In this document: positions 1 to 8,298 of the stretch, piece by piece | Position numbering within the stretch: the stretch's first letter is position 1 | Layout: every line of letters begins with the position of its first letter | Assembly (NCBI GenBank): GCA_036505295.1 | Contig: DASXTQ010000041.1 | Span: 1 to 64,000, forward strand | From: WS-7 sp036505295 | GTDB lineage: Bacteria > Eisenbacteria > RBG-16-71-46 > SZUA-252 | Direction of reading: 5' to 3' | Length of the DNA: 64,000 nt | The notes under the pieces: model-generated | What the model was told of the DNA's origin: nothing | What the model saw: the letters and a program-made list of their open reading frames with translations, nothing else | Databases searched by the model: none | Program-made: the position numbers and the translations under genes

Positions 1-1
1 C

Positions 2-2176
2 CGTGCCTTTGCTCGTCTCTTCGCGACATCACTTTGCCTCGCGTTTGGCGCAGGCATTGGCGTGGTTTTCACGCCCGCGCCTTGCGCGGCTGCGCCACCT
101 ACGATCACGGTCCCGGGTCCGCAGACGGTCAACGAAGGGGCGCTTCTGACCTTCTCGGTCTCCGCGACTGATCCGGACGGTCAGCCCATTTTCTTCCGGG
201 CTTCAGGAATGCCCGCGGGCGCGACATTCCGCGACAATCACGACAACACAGGGACCTTCATGTGGACCCCGAGCATGTTCCAGGCGGGGAGCTATCTCCC
301 CGCGTTCACCGCCGATGACACATTCGGAGGCCGGGATACCAAGTCGGTCCGGATCGACGTTTTGAACGTCAACAACGCGCCGGTCCTTGACCCGATCGGC
401 GACCGCTCGATCGAGCGGGGATCTCAGGCCGGCATCAACGTCTCCGGCGATGATCCGGACGGCGATAACCTGAGCTACACCCAGGTCGGCCTTCCTTCGT
501 ATGGAACGTTTACCGATAACGGCAATGGAACCGCCTCGATTTGGCTGGCGCCTCCGGCCAACGAGCCTACAGGCACCACGTCGATGACCGTGACCGTGTC
601 GGATGGGAGCCTCACCGATTCCGAAACCTTCTCGATCACGGTTTTCGCGCTCCAGAGCGCAAACCCTCCGGTGCTCGCCCCGATCGGAAACCAGACCGTT
701 GCGGAAGGCGCCGTGGCAACCGTGGGTCTCTCGGCCAGCGATGCGGACCTGGACGTCATGACCTGGACCGTGTCGGTGCCCGGATTTGCCTCGGTCTCTC
801 CGACCGGAAGCGGGCCCGGCGTGGCGTCGGCGAATCTCACGCTCGCCCCGAGCTACTGCGCTTCGGGCAGCTACCCCGCGACCGTCGCGGTGAGCGACGG
901 TTTCAACTCCGACAACGAGAGCTTTACGATCAACGTGACCGACGTGAATCGGACGCCTGCCTGGACCGTCCCCACGGGTGGGTATGCGCTCGCCTTGAAC
1001 GAAGGGGCCGCGGCCGACCTCACGGTTTACGCTTCCGATCCTGATCAGGAATGCGGCACGGCGGCGCCAGTACTATCGCTGCTCAGCTCGGGAATACCTC
1101 CCTCGCTCACGGTGACCTTGACCGACCAGGGCGGCGGCACGGGGCTTCTCCACGTGGTCGCGAGCAACGGAGCCGCGGGCAGCCACACCCTCAATCTGAG
1201 GGCGAGCGATGCACTCGATGCGACCCGATCGGCGGATGTTTCGGTTCAGGTCACGGTCAACGCGGTGAACCGCGCGCCGCTCGCCTCCGCGGGCGGACCG
1301 TACTCGGGAGTCGTCGGCATATCGGTCGCGATGAGCGCGTCCGGGTCCTCCGACCCCGACGGTGACGCGCTCACGTTCTCCTGGACGTTCGGCGACGGCT
1401 CGCAGGGAGCGGGTGTCGCGGCGTCGCACGCCTATTCCGAGGTGGGGCACTATCACGTGTCGCTCACGGCCAGCGACGGATCCCTCGCGTCCACCGACAC
1501 CACGTCCGCGGACGTGGGCACGTTCTATCAGGCGCGCGCCTTCACGGACGGTTCGATCAAGCTCCAGACCGGCAAGCCGCGTGAGACGTTTTACCTCGAG
1601 CCTGTGGCGGGATCCTTCGATATCGGCTCGGTCGATCTTTCGAGCTTGAAGCTCACGGTGCCCGCGGGCTGTGGAACGGTCGACTTCATCCGACCCATCC
1701 AGGACCGTACGTCCCTTGGGTCCGACCGCGACCGCAACAACGTCGCGGAAATTCGCATGGAGTTCGCCAAGGAGGATCTCCGGGCGCTCTTCTCATGCGT
1801 CGCGGATAAGACCTCCCTCAACATGGACCTGTCGGCCGAGCTGGTCGGTGGTGGATCGGTGCATGCGATGGTCAATGCGGAGATCTGGCCGGAGCGGGCG
1901 AAGGTGGTGCGGCGGGTCGCCCCCAATCCGATGAATCCGGAGACCGTGATCAGCTTGATCACGACGGAGCCTGGATACTTGAGGGTGCGCGTCTACGACT
2001 TGAACGGGCGTCTCGTGCGCACGGTGATGGACGAATCGAATTACCCCGCCGGAGATCACGACATCCGCTTCGACGGCCGTGGCTCGAACGGACAGCCGCT
2101 TTCGTCCGGACGGTATTTCCTGAGGGTCGAGACCCCGTCGGCGCAGGATTCTGGATCGCTGACTATTCTGAAATAA
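2..2176 (+). CDS. Secreted Ig/PKD-repeat protein with C-terminal FlgD-like sorting domain (5' end outside window)
   Basis: The reading frame is open from base 2, so the true start lies upstream. The first ~35 visible residues form a hydrophobic signal peptide ending near CAAAPP, so only a few codons are missing. About four cadherin/Ig-like repeats of ~95 residues follow, each with the linker pattern N-x-x-P-V/A and a conserved DPDG (roughly residues 36-425). A PKD domain with the WTFGDG core sits near 425-510, followed by a beta-rich region. The last ~90 residues carry APNPMNPET and YDLNGRLVR, the FlgD-like Ig/type IX-style sorting module common in FCB-group secreted proteins. The protein is probably exported to the cell surface or medium as an adhesive or structural protein. 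The ligand is unknown. No enzymatic domain is visible. Confidence 0.85.
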   Translation, partial: RAFARLFATSLCLAFGAGIGVVFTPAPCAAAPPTITVPGPQTVNEGALLTFSVSATDPDGQPIFFRASGMPAGATFRDNHDNTGTFMWTPSMFQAGSYLPAFTADDTFGGRDTKSVRIDVLNVNNAPVLDPIGDRSIERGSQAGINVSGDDPDGDNLSYTQVGLPSYGTFTDNGNGTASIWLAPPANEPTGTTSMTVTVSDGSLTDSETFSITVFALQSANPPVLAPIGNQTVAEGAVATVGLSASDADLDVMTWTVSVPGFASVSPTGSGPGVASANLTLAPSYCASGSYPATVAVSDGFNSDNESFTINVTDVNRTPAWTVPTGGYALALNEGAAADLTVYASDPDQECGTAAPVLSLLSSGIPPSLTVTLTDQGGGTGLLHVVASNGAAGSHTLNLRASDALDATRSADVSVQVTVNAVNRAPLASAGGPYSGVVGISVAMSASGSSDPDGDALTFSWTFGDGSQGAGVAASHAYSEVGHYHVSLTASDGSLASTDTTSADVGTFYQARAFTDGSIKLQTGKPRETFYLEPVAGSFDIGSVDLSSLKLTVPAGCGTVDFIRPIQDRTSLGSDRDRNNVAEIRMEFAKEDLRALFSCVADKTSLNMDLSAELVGGGSVHAMVNAEIWPERAKVVRRVAPNPMNPETVISLITTEPGYLRVRVYDLNGRLVRTVMDESNYPAGDHDIRFDGRGSNGQPLSSGRYFLRVETPSAQDSGSLTILK

Positions 2177-2193
2177 CTCGGTCTGCTTCACTC

Positions 2194-2224
2194 GAGCGGC
2201 TGAGCCGATAAGGCTCAGCCGCTC
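2194..2224. terminator. Perfect 13-bp hairpin between convergent genes
   Basis: A 13-bp perfect inverted repeat (GAGCGGCTGAGCC and its complement) flanks the 5-nt loop GATAA. It lies just after the stop of the secreted repeat protein and overlaps the stop of the opposing membrane-protein gene. It is well placed to act as a bidirectional terminator. Neither side has a T-tract, so Rho-dependent action or mRNA 3'-end protection is also possible. Confidence 0.6.
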
Positions 2225-2964
2225 CCTCCCGCCTCGATCCCCGCGCTCGCGCCCAGCAGCCCCCGAAGGAAATCGCGCCACACCGGCGCCAGCCAAAACT
2301 TCAAGCCGATGTCGATCGCGAGAAATGCCAGCGAGGCAAGGATGAGCGGCTTCACCGCGGGACGCGTGGCCCCTCGGTTGTAGAGTCGCGGGAATCCCCA
2401 CGCCGCTGCTGCGGTACCCGCGAGGACGAAGGAAATCACCCGGGCCATCGGCCAGGGCGGCCACGCGATGAGCGCCGACTGGATCGGGGGCACTGCCTGA
2501 TCCGCGTGCGCGACCACCCAGCCCACGTACCCGTTCATGTAGCCGAGCAGGAGCGATCCCAGGATCAACGCACCCACCCCGGCGGAAGCCGCCGCGAGCA
2601 ACAAGACCAGCCCATACTCCACAAGCACCCGCGGCAGAAAGCGCGCGATGTTCCCTTCGGCGCCCTGCCCGGTCGCGATCCATCGCAGCATCTCGTCCCG
2701 GTAGGCGCTTGCATGCCAGATGCCGCGCGTCGCGGCCTCGGGCGAATGCGCAACCGCCGCGACGGTCGAAACGCTGAGCGCGACCGCCCACGCGAGCGCG
2801 ACCGCTGCCGCGACGCGGGGCCTGCCGCGGGCGATGGCTCGCGCGTACACGAGCGCGAGCGGAACGACGGGCAGCGTCGCGAAGAGGACCGGATTCTTGA
2901 GGGGAAGCAGGAGCCAGGGGAGCAGCAGGGCCGGGATGACAGCGAGCGCGAAGGCGCGTATCAT
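2215..2964 (-). CDS. Polytopic membrane protein of unknown function
   Basis: 249 residues with about six hydrophobic segments. The first begins directly at the N-terminus (AFALAVIPALLLPWLLLPL) and the last lies near residue 210. A central LLLGYMNGYVGWVV segment faintly recalls SpoIIM/DUF95-type membrane proteins, but this is too weak to name a family. The gene is convergent with the secreted repeat protein and divergent from the P5C dehydrogenase. A TATACT box lies 10 nt before the start on the minus strand but has no matching -35. The ORF is long, uses typical high-GC codons and ends at the shared hairpin, so it is very likely a real gene. Its role is unknown. Confidence 0.7.
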   Translation of the reverse strand: MIRAFALAVIPALLLPWLLLPLKNPVLFATLPVVPLALVYARAIARGRPRVAAAVALAWAVALSVSTVAAVAHSPEAATRGIWHASAYRDEMLRWIATGQGAEGNIARFLPRVLVEYGLVLLLAAASAGVGALILGSLLLGYMNGYVGWVVAHADQAVPPIQSALIAWPPWPMARVISFVLAGTAAAAWGFPRLYNRGATRPAVKPLILASLAFLAIDIGLKFWLAPVWRDFLRGLLGASAGIEAGGSG

Positions 2965-3014
2965 GGCGGGGCGAAGTATAGGCAGATCCGTTCCATTCCC
3001 GGAAGGAGAAGTGA

Positions 3015-4565
3015 ATGCTTCCCGAGTTTCGAAGCACGGCCTTTCTCGATTATTCCCGTTCGGAGGCTGAGACGGGGATGCGCGGAGCGCTCGAGCAGGT
3101 CCGCTCCAAGTTCGGCACTACTTATCCGATCGTGATCGGCGGGAAGCGGATCACGAGCAAAGAGACTTTCCAGAGCAAGAACCCGGCGAATCCATCGGAG
3201 TGCGTGGGCAATTTCTCCAAGGCGACGGTCGAGCACGTACACGACGCCGTCGCGGCCGCGGAGAAGGCGTTCGAGTCATGGCGCTGGGTCCCCCCGGAGG
3301 AGCGCGCCGACGTGCTCCTGCGCGCGGCGGGACTGCTGCGCCGGCGGCGGCACGAGGTGAACGCCACGATGGTGCTCGAGGTGGGGAAGAATTGGAACGA
3401 AGCAGACGGCGACACCGCCGAGGCGATCGATTTCTGCGAGTTCTACGCCCGCGAGATGATCCGGTGGGGCGGCCCGCAGCCGCTCGTGCCGAATCCCGGC
3501 GAACATGACGAGCTGGTCTACATCCCGCTCGGGGTCGGCGTCGTGATCCCGCCATGGAATTTTCCCTGCGCGATCCCGATGGGGATGACCGCGGCGACGG
3601 TCGTCACGGGGAACAGCGCCATCCTGAAACCGGCCAGTGATTCGCCGCTCATCGCGTGGAAGCTGTTCGAGATTCTGGAGGAGGCGGGCGTCCCCGCCGG
3701 GGCCCTCAACTTCCTTCCTGGGCCGGGGGGGAGCATCGGAGACGCGCTCGTGGAGCACCCGCGGGTCCGTTTCGTCGCGTTCACGGGCTCGAAGGATGTC
3801 GGGATCGGAATCAACGAGCGTGCGGCCCAGGTGCGTTCCGGCCAGATCTGGCTCAAGCGGGTGATCCTCGAAATGGGGGGCAAGGACTTCACGATCCTCC
3901 ACGAGGACGCGGATCTGGAGGCCGGAGTCCAGGGCGTCTATGACGGGGCGTTCGGGTTCCAGGGGCAGAAGTGCTCCGCGTGCTCGCGCGCGATCATCCA
4001 CGAGCGACACTACGACGAATTTCTGGACCGGCTCAAAGCCAAGGTGGAAGCGATGGCCGTCGGTCCACCTGAGAAGCAGGAGAACTACCTGGGTCCGGTA
4101 GTCAGCGCCTCCGCCGAGAAGAAGATCTTGGAGTACATGGGGATTGGAAAGAGCGAGGGGCGCCTGATCGCCGGCGGCGAAAAGCACTCAGGGCCTGGAT
4201 ACTTCCTCAAGCCGACGGTGTTCGCGGACGTGAAGCCCCAGGCCCGAATCGCCCAGGAAGAGATCTTCGGGCCGGTGCTCGCGGTGATCAAGGCGCGCTC
4301 CTTCGAGGAGGAGGTCGAGATCGCGAACGGAACGATGTACGGGTTGACCGGTGCCTACTACGGTCGCGACCGGGCCCTGCTTCTCGAGGCGAAGTGTCGT
4401 CTCCACGTCGGCAATCTCTATCTGAACCGCAAATGCACCGGCGCCTTGGTCGGGATCCATCCATTCGGCGGCTTCAACATGAGCGGAACGGATTCGAAGG
4501 CCGGAGGCCGCGACTACCTCGGACTCTTCCTCCAGGCAAAATCGATCGCGGAGTACGTGGGCTAG
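3015..4565 (+). CDS. rocA: L-glutamate gamma-semialdehyde (1-pyrroline-5-carboxylate) dehydrogenase
   Basis: NAD-dependent oxidation of glutamate semialdehyde/P5C to glutamate, the last step of proline and arginine/ornithine catabolism, in the cytosol. The 516-residue length fits the stand-alone RocA/PruA family. Visible landmarks are the cofactor-site PWNFPCAIP, the general base Glu286 in LEMGGKDF, the catalytic Cys320 in GQKCSACSR, and the EEIFGPV and HPFGGFNMSG motifs near the C-terminus. The ATG follows an AAGGAG Shine-Dalgarno about 6 nt upstream. No proline dehydrogenase is adjacent, so the source of substrate is not shown here. The gene is convergent with the Mur-ligase gene, 9 bp away. 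Confidence 0.93.
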   Translation: MLPEFRSTAFLDYSRSEAETGMRGALEQVRSKFGTTYPIVIGGKRITSKETFQSKNPANPSECVGNFSKATVEHVHDAVAAAEKAFESWRWVPPEERADVLLRAAGLLRRRRHEVNATMVLEVGKNWNEADGDTAEAIDFCEFYAREMIRWGGPQPLVPNPGEHDELVYIPLGVGVVIPPWNFPCAIPMGMTAATVVTGNSAILKPASDSPLIAWKLFEILEEAGVPAGALNFLPGPGGSIGDALVEHPRVRFVAFTGSKDVGIGINERAAQVRSGQIWLKRVILEMGGKDFTILHEDADLEAGVQGVYDGAFGFQGQKCSACSRAIIHERHYDEFLDRLKAKVEAMAVGPPEKQENYLGPVVSASAEKKILEYMGIGKSEGRLIAGGEKHSGPGYFLKPTVFADVKPQARIAQEEIFGPVLAVIKARSFEEEVEIANGTMYGLTGAYYGRDRALLLEAKCRLHVGNLYLNRKCTGALVGIHPFGGFNMSGTDSKAGGRDYLGLFLQAKSIAEYVG

Positions 4566-4574
4566 AGGCGTTGC

Positions 4575-6041
4575 CTAGCGCTGGGCGCGGCCCGCGGCGG
4601 GCTCGCCCGTGCGCGCCAGCAGGGCGGCCAGGATCTCGCGCGCGAATGACGGAAGCGTGTCGTCGCGGGCGCCCATGACCACGACGCGGTCGCCGTGGCG
4701 TGCCCCGGTGACGATGTCCCGCGTGGCCTCGTCCCGTGATGGAACGACCCTCGCGTGGATCCCGCCTTCGGCCAGGGGGCGCGCGATATCCTCGGAGCGA
4801 ATCGTGCGGTCCGCGGTGCCGCCGGCGTCATAGATGGGTGCCAGCAGAAGCTGATCGTCGGGGCGCAGAACCTCCAGAAACGTCGCGATCAGCTCGTCCC
4901 GGAAGAAGCGGGTGGGACCGTATCCGTGGGGTTGATAGAAGATCCAGAGCGCGCCCCGAGGCCGGAGCGCCTCCACCGCCATGCGGATCTTCACCGGGTT
5001 ATGGGCGAAGTCATCAAAGACCTCGATCCCATCCGCCGAGCCGATCCGCTCGAGCCGCCGGCGGACTCCGGCGAAGCTCGCGAGCGATGCCGCCGCGCGC
5101 ACAACCGGTATCCCGGCCGCGTGGGCGGTCGCGACCGCGATCGCCGCGTTCTGGACGGTCAGGATTCCGGGGAAGGGAACGCGTGTGTCGGCCCCGCCCA
5201 TCTTGAACCGCACGGCACCCGGATCGAGCTGGACGGAGGTCGCCACCAGGTCCGCGCGGAGCCAGACCGGATCCCCCTCCACGGCGACGGTGAGGATGGG
5301 CAGGTGGTCGGGGCGCTCGACCGCGGCGAGCGCGGGATCGCCGACGTGGAGGACCGCCTGCTCGCGCGTCTGTTCCAGAAGGCGGGCGAAGAGCTCGGTC
5401 GTGACGTCCATTTCCTTGTGGTCCCGGGTCAGATTGGTGAGGGTAGCGATTGCGGGGGAGAATTCGGCGACGCTGCCGTCGCTCTCGTCGGTTTCGACGA
5501 CGAACCAATCGCTTCCGCCAACGCGAAGGCTTCCCGGCGGAAACGCCCCGTCCAAATCCGCCGCGGCACCGCCTCCCAGGAACGAGGGATCGAATCCCGA
5601 GGCCACGAGGATGTGGGCGACCATCGCCGTCACGGTGGATTTGCCGCTCGTGCCCGCGATCGCGATGGCGCGGCGCTCCGCGGCCAGCCTCGCGAGAAAC
5701 GACCCGCGCCTGATCCGCTCGATGCCGAGCGCTTCGGCTCGGGTGAAGTCGGGATTGGTCGGCTCGACGGCGGTGGAGTGAATGAGGGCGTCGATGCCGG
5801 GTTCCACACCCGATCCGTCCTGCGGTACCAGCGCGACGCCCGCCCGCGCGAGGCCGTCGAACACCGGGAGCAGGAGGCCGCGGTCGAAATTGCGGTCGGA
5901 CCCGGTGACGCGCGCGCCGAGCAGCGCCGTGAGCTGGGCCATCGGCGCCATGCCGCTTCCACCGACACCGCTGAAGTGGTAGCGGCGTCCGGCGAGCGGG
6001 AGGGAGGATTTCACGCTGGAAGTCTCGCTTCCGCTGGACAC
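4575..6041 (-). CDS. Divergent Mur ligase family protein (MurC/Mpl-like)
   Basis: ATP-dependent amino acid/peptide ligase of the Mur superfamily, 488 residues. The N-terminal nucleotide-sugar-binding domain has FSGVGGSGMAPMA. The ATP-binding loop is GTSGKSTV, where MurC and Mpl normally have GTHGKTTT. Later motifs are TNLTRDH, FDDFAHNP (closer to Mpl's DDFAHHP) and YQPHGYGPTRFF (closer to MurC's FQPHRYTRT). It therefore mixes features of UDP-MurNAc:L-Ala ligase (MurC) and the recycling ligase Mpl. It is not inside a dcw cluster, which argues against it being the essential MurC. Peptidoglycan recycling or a related precursor ligation is an inference. The GTG start is uncertain, and an in-frame GTG at 6014 would also keep the whole first domain. 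Confidence 0.8.
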   Translation of the reverse strand: MSSGSETSSVKSSLPLAGRRYHFSGVGGSGMAPMAQLTALLGARVTGSDRNFDRGLLLPVFDGLARAGVALVPQDGSGVEPGIDALIHSTAVEPTNPDFTRAEALGIERIRRGSFLARLAAERRAIAIAGTSGKSTVTAMVAHILVASGFDPSFLGGGAAADLDGAFPPGSLRVGGSDWFVVETDESDGSVAEFSPAIATLTNLTRDHKEMDVTTELFARLLEQTREQAVLHVGDPALAAVERPDHLPILTVAVEGDPVWLRADLVATSVQLDPGAVRFKMGGADTRVPFPGILTVQNAAIAVATAHAAGIPVVRAAASLASFAGVRRRLERIGSADGIEVFDDFAHNPVKIRMAVEALRPRGALWIFYQPHGYGPTRFFRDELIATFLEVLRPDDQLLLAPIYDAGGTADRTIRSEDIARPLAEGGIHARVVPSRDEATRDIVTGARHGDRVVVMGARDDTLPSFAREILAALLARTGEPAAGRAQR

Positions 6042-6088
6042 GCGGTCAAGATCCGCATCCGTACAGAAGAATCCGTGTCCAAAGCTAA

Positions 6089-6117
6089 TTGACGGGGCAA
6101 TTCTCTACCATTAGGTT
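6089..6117 (+). promoter_or_regulatory. Promoter of tRNA-Ala
   Basis: TTGACG (-35), 17-bp spacer, TAGGTT (-10). The predicted transcript start is about 18 nt before the mature tRNA-Ala end. It has the same TTGACN-N17/18-TANNNT layout as other tRNA promoters in this window. Confidence 0.7.
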
Positions 6118-6141
6118 GGTGTGGCTCGGCAGCAAACGGAT

Positions 6142-6214
6142 GGGGCTGTAGCTCAATTGGGAGAGCGCTTGACTGGCAGTCAAGAGGTAGCGGGTTCGAT
6201 CCCCGCCAGCTCCA
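6142..6214 (+). tRNA. tRNA-Ala(GGC)
   Basis: 73-nt cloverleaf. The acceptor stem is GGGGCTG/CAGCTCC (one G-T pair), the D-stem GCTC/GAGC, the anticodon stem CTTGA/TCAAG with loop CTGGCAG (anticodon GGC), and the T-arm GCGGG-TTCGATC-CCCGC. The discriminator is A and CCA is not encoded. Confidence 0.96.
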
Positions 6215-6222
6215 CTTGCCTT

Positions 6223-6702
6223 CTACCGTAGGGAAAACGTCGGCTGGACGAGGTTTCCCCGCCACGCCTCCGCCGCCTTGAGCGCCAGATCGGCCGTGAC
6301 GAACCGATATCCGTTGCCCTCGACAATCCCCTCGTAGTTCTCCCGTAGCGACTCCCGCAGGTATCTCAACGCCCACTCGAGGGCGAATGCCGGCCCGATG
6401 ATGGGCCGAGGTGCCGGTGCGAAACGATCGAGCAGCGTCGTGATGCTATCCGCACGGACAAAGAGATCGAGGATCCAGTCGCCGAATGCCGACTGGTCGA
6501 CCGTCCCCATTTGCAGATCGCAGCGTGCGGTTTGGAGGTCGGCGCAGATGGAGTTGAATTCGTGCACGAGGCCCCTGATGCTGGCACCGTCCTCGCCGCT
6601 TCCGATCCCGGGCGTCGTTGCGGTAAGCAAGAACGTGAGCGCGAACGCCGGGAGAAAGGCGGTTCCTTTCCGCACCTTCGCGGTGGAACTCGGATACTGC
6701 AT
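6223..6702 (-). CDS. Small secreted protein of unknown function
   Basis: 159 residues. An N-terminal signal sequence with hydrophobic core AFLPAFALTFLLTATTPG is followed by a mostly alpha-helical, moderately acidic domain with only two cysteines (ICADLQTARC), which could form one disulfide. A GGAGAA ribosome site sits 7 nt before the ATG. The gene is convergent with tRNA-Ala and divergent from the M16-like gene. No family is recognised. It is probably periplasmic. Confidence 0.6.
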   Translation of the reverse strand: MQYPSSTAKVRKGTAFLPAFALTFLLTATTPGIGSGEDGASIRGLVHEFNSICADLQTARCDLQMGTVDQSAFGDWILDLFVRADSITTLLDRFAPAPRPIIGPAFALEWALRYLRESLRENYEGIVEGNGYRFVTADLALKAAEAWRGNLVQPTFSLR

Positions 6703-6817
6703 ATCCGTTTCTCCGATTCGGAACCGCCCCGAGCGGTCCCTGGTTAATCATTCGGACGAAACGGCCAGAAACTTCACCTTTCATTCATTTCGCATCTCGC
6801 AGAATGCCGCCTACGCA

Positions 6818-6846
6818 TTGACGCGGCCGCACCCCTCTGATAGGCT
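6818..6846 (+). promoter_or_regulatory. Promoter giving a probably leaderless mRNA for the M16-like gene
   Basis: TTGACG, 17-bp spacer, TAGGCT, then six bases (GGTACC) directly before the ATG at 6853. The expected transcription start therefore falls on or next to the A of the start codon. No Shine-Dalgarno precedes the gene, which fits leaderless translation. Confidence 0.65.
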
Positions 6847-6852
6847 GGTACC

Positions 6853-8256
6853 ATGCCCGCTCAACATCGTAAGTCTCAGTGGATTAGCGCCCTTTGGCCG
6901 CTTCTGGCCACGGTCGCCTGCGTGCTTACCCTTAGCCCTGGATCGGCGCGAAGCCAGGACGAACGCGCCGCCCCGGTCAAGCCCCCTCCGCGGGTCCCCA
7001 TTTACGACCCGGGCTCGCCCGTGCAGAAGAAGGTGCTGAAGAACGGGATCACGATCCTCGTCCAGGAGGAACGGACGAGCGAGCGGGTTGCAGGGGCAGT
7101 CGCAGTCCGGATGGGCTCGATGTACGAGACCGATGACGACGCCGGCCGCGGCCAGGTGCTGATCAAATCGATCGTGGCGGGCACGCAGAAACGGTCGCCG
7201 GCGGAGCTGGCCCTGAAGCTCCTCGCGGCCGGCGCGACCCTCGAATCCGGTGCGGGGCCGGACATGGGCCAGATCACGATCGCCACCACCCGCGAGCAGG
7301 TGGATCCGGCGATCGATCTCCTCGCCGAGTGCGTGCTCGAGCCTTCCTTTCCCGACACGGCCGTGGATGCCTCGCGCCAGCGTGCGCTGACGGTGGCGGC
7401 GGGGGAAAACGAAAGCCCGATGAAGGCGGCCTACTCGATGTATCTCGCGGCCATGTACCGGGGCAGTCCCCTGGCCCGCCCGGTGGCGGGGACCGTCTCC
7501 GGGATCGCCGACTGCAGTCGAAAGGACGTCGTGGCACTCCACCAGAAGTATTTCGTCGGCGGGAACATGGTGGTCTGCTTCGTGGGGAATTTCGACGGCA
7601 AGAAGGTGATGACGCGCCTCGAAAAGGCGTTCGCCGCGGTCCCGCGCGGGGCCGCCCTGACGCCCGTGGCGGGAGATCCGATCCCGCTTGCCGCCGACAC
7701 GAGCATGACGGCCGAGCGGGAGATTCTCGCCTCCTGCCTCACGTACGGATTCGCAGCTCCTGGCTATTCCGACCCCGACTATGCGGCTTTCAAGATCATC
7801 GAATCCTACCTCGCCTCGCCGGATCGCTCGCCCATCGCGTTCTGGCTCCCGCAGAGGGGACTGGTCGGCACGGTCGGGGTTGTCTACTCCCCCTACCCAA
7901 AGCGATCCTCGATGGCCGTCTACATCGCGTCACCACCGAACAGGCTCGGTGCGGCCCGCGACACGATCGCGGCGGTGATGGGTCGCCTGAAGACGGAGCC
8001 GCTCGACGAGGGGGAATGGACCACGCAGCTCAAGCGGGTCCAGAACGGAACCTTCGCCAATCAGAACGACCCGCTCGTGCGCGCGCGGTCGATGTCCCAG
8101 TGTGAGGTCACGGGTGGAGGTTACGATTATCCCCGTCGTTTCGAGGAGTCGCTGCTCAAGTTGAATCCCGAGAGCGTCCGGGCGGCCGCGGAGCGCTGGT
8201 TCACTCACTCTTGCGAGGCAAGAGTCACGCCCGCAAAGAGCGAGTCCAAGCTCTAA
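6853..8256 (+). CDS. M16 (insulinase-like) peptidase homologue with degenerate zinc site
   Basis: 467 residues. A signal peptide/anchor (core LLATVACVLTLSPGSARS) is followed by two M16 half-domains: an N-terminal half from about residue 55 (KVLKNGITILVQEERTS) and a C-terminal half from about 235. Active M16 enzymes carry HxxEH at the place equivalent to residues 101-105. Here those residues are Gln-Val-Leu-Ile-Lys, so zinc binding and proteolysis are not expected. Such inactive halves usually pair with an active M16 subunit (mitochondrial-processing-peptidase style), but no active partner is encoded next door. The likely location is the periplasm. A chaperone, substrate-binding or heterodimer-partner role is inferred. 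Confidence 0.85.
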   Translation: MPAQHRKSQWISALWPLLATVACVLTLSPGSARSQDERAAPVKPPPRVPIYDPGSPVQKKVLKNGITILVQEERTSERVAGAVAVRMGSMYETDDDAGRGQVLIKSIVAGTQKRSPAELALKLLAAGATLESGAGPDMGQITIATTREQVDPAIDLLAECVLEPSFPDTAVDASRQRALTVAAGENESPMKAAYSMYLAAMYRGSPLARPVAGTVSGIADCSRKDVVALHQKYFVGGNMVVCFVGNFDGKKVMTRLEKAFAAVPRGAALTPVAGDPIPLAADTSMTAEREILASCLTYGFAAPGYSDPDYAAFKIIESYLASPDRSPIAFWLPQRGLVGTVGVVYSPYPKRSSMAVYIASPPNRLGAARDTIAAVMGRLKTEPLDEGEWTTQLKRVQNGTFANQNDPLVRARSMSQCEVTGGGYDYPRRFEESLLKLNPESVRAAAERWFTHSCEARVTPAKSESKL

Positions 8257-8298
8257 CGAACCTCACCGGCCGAGGCGGGCGGGGAGGGAGGAGGGTCG

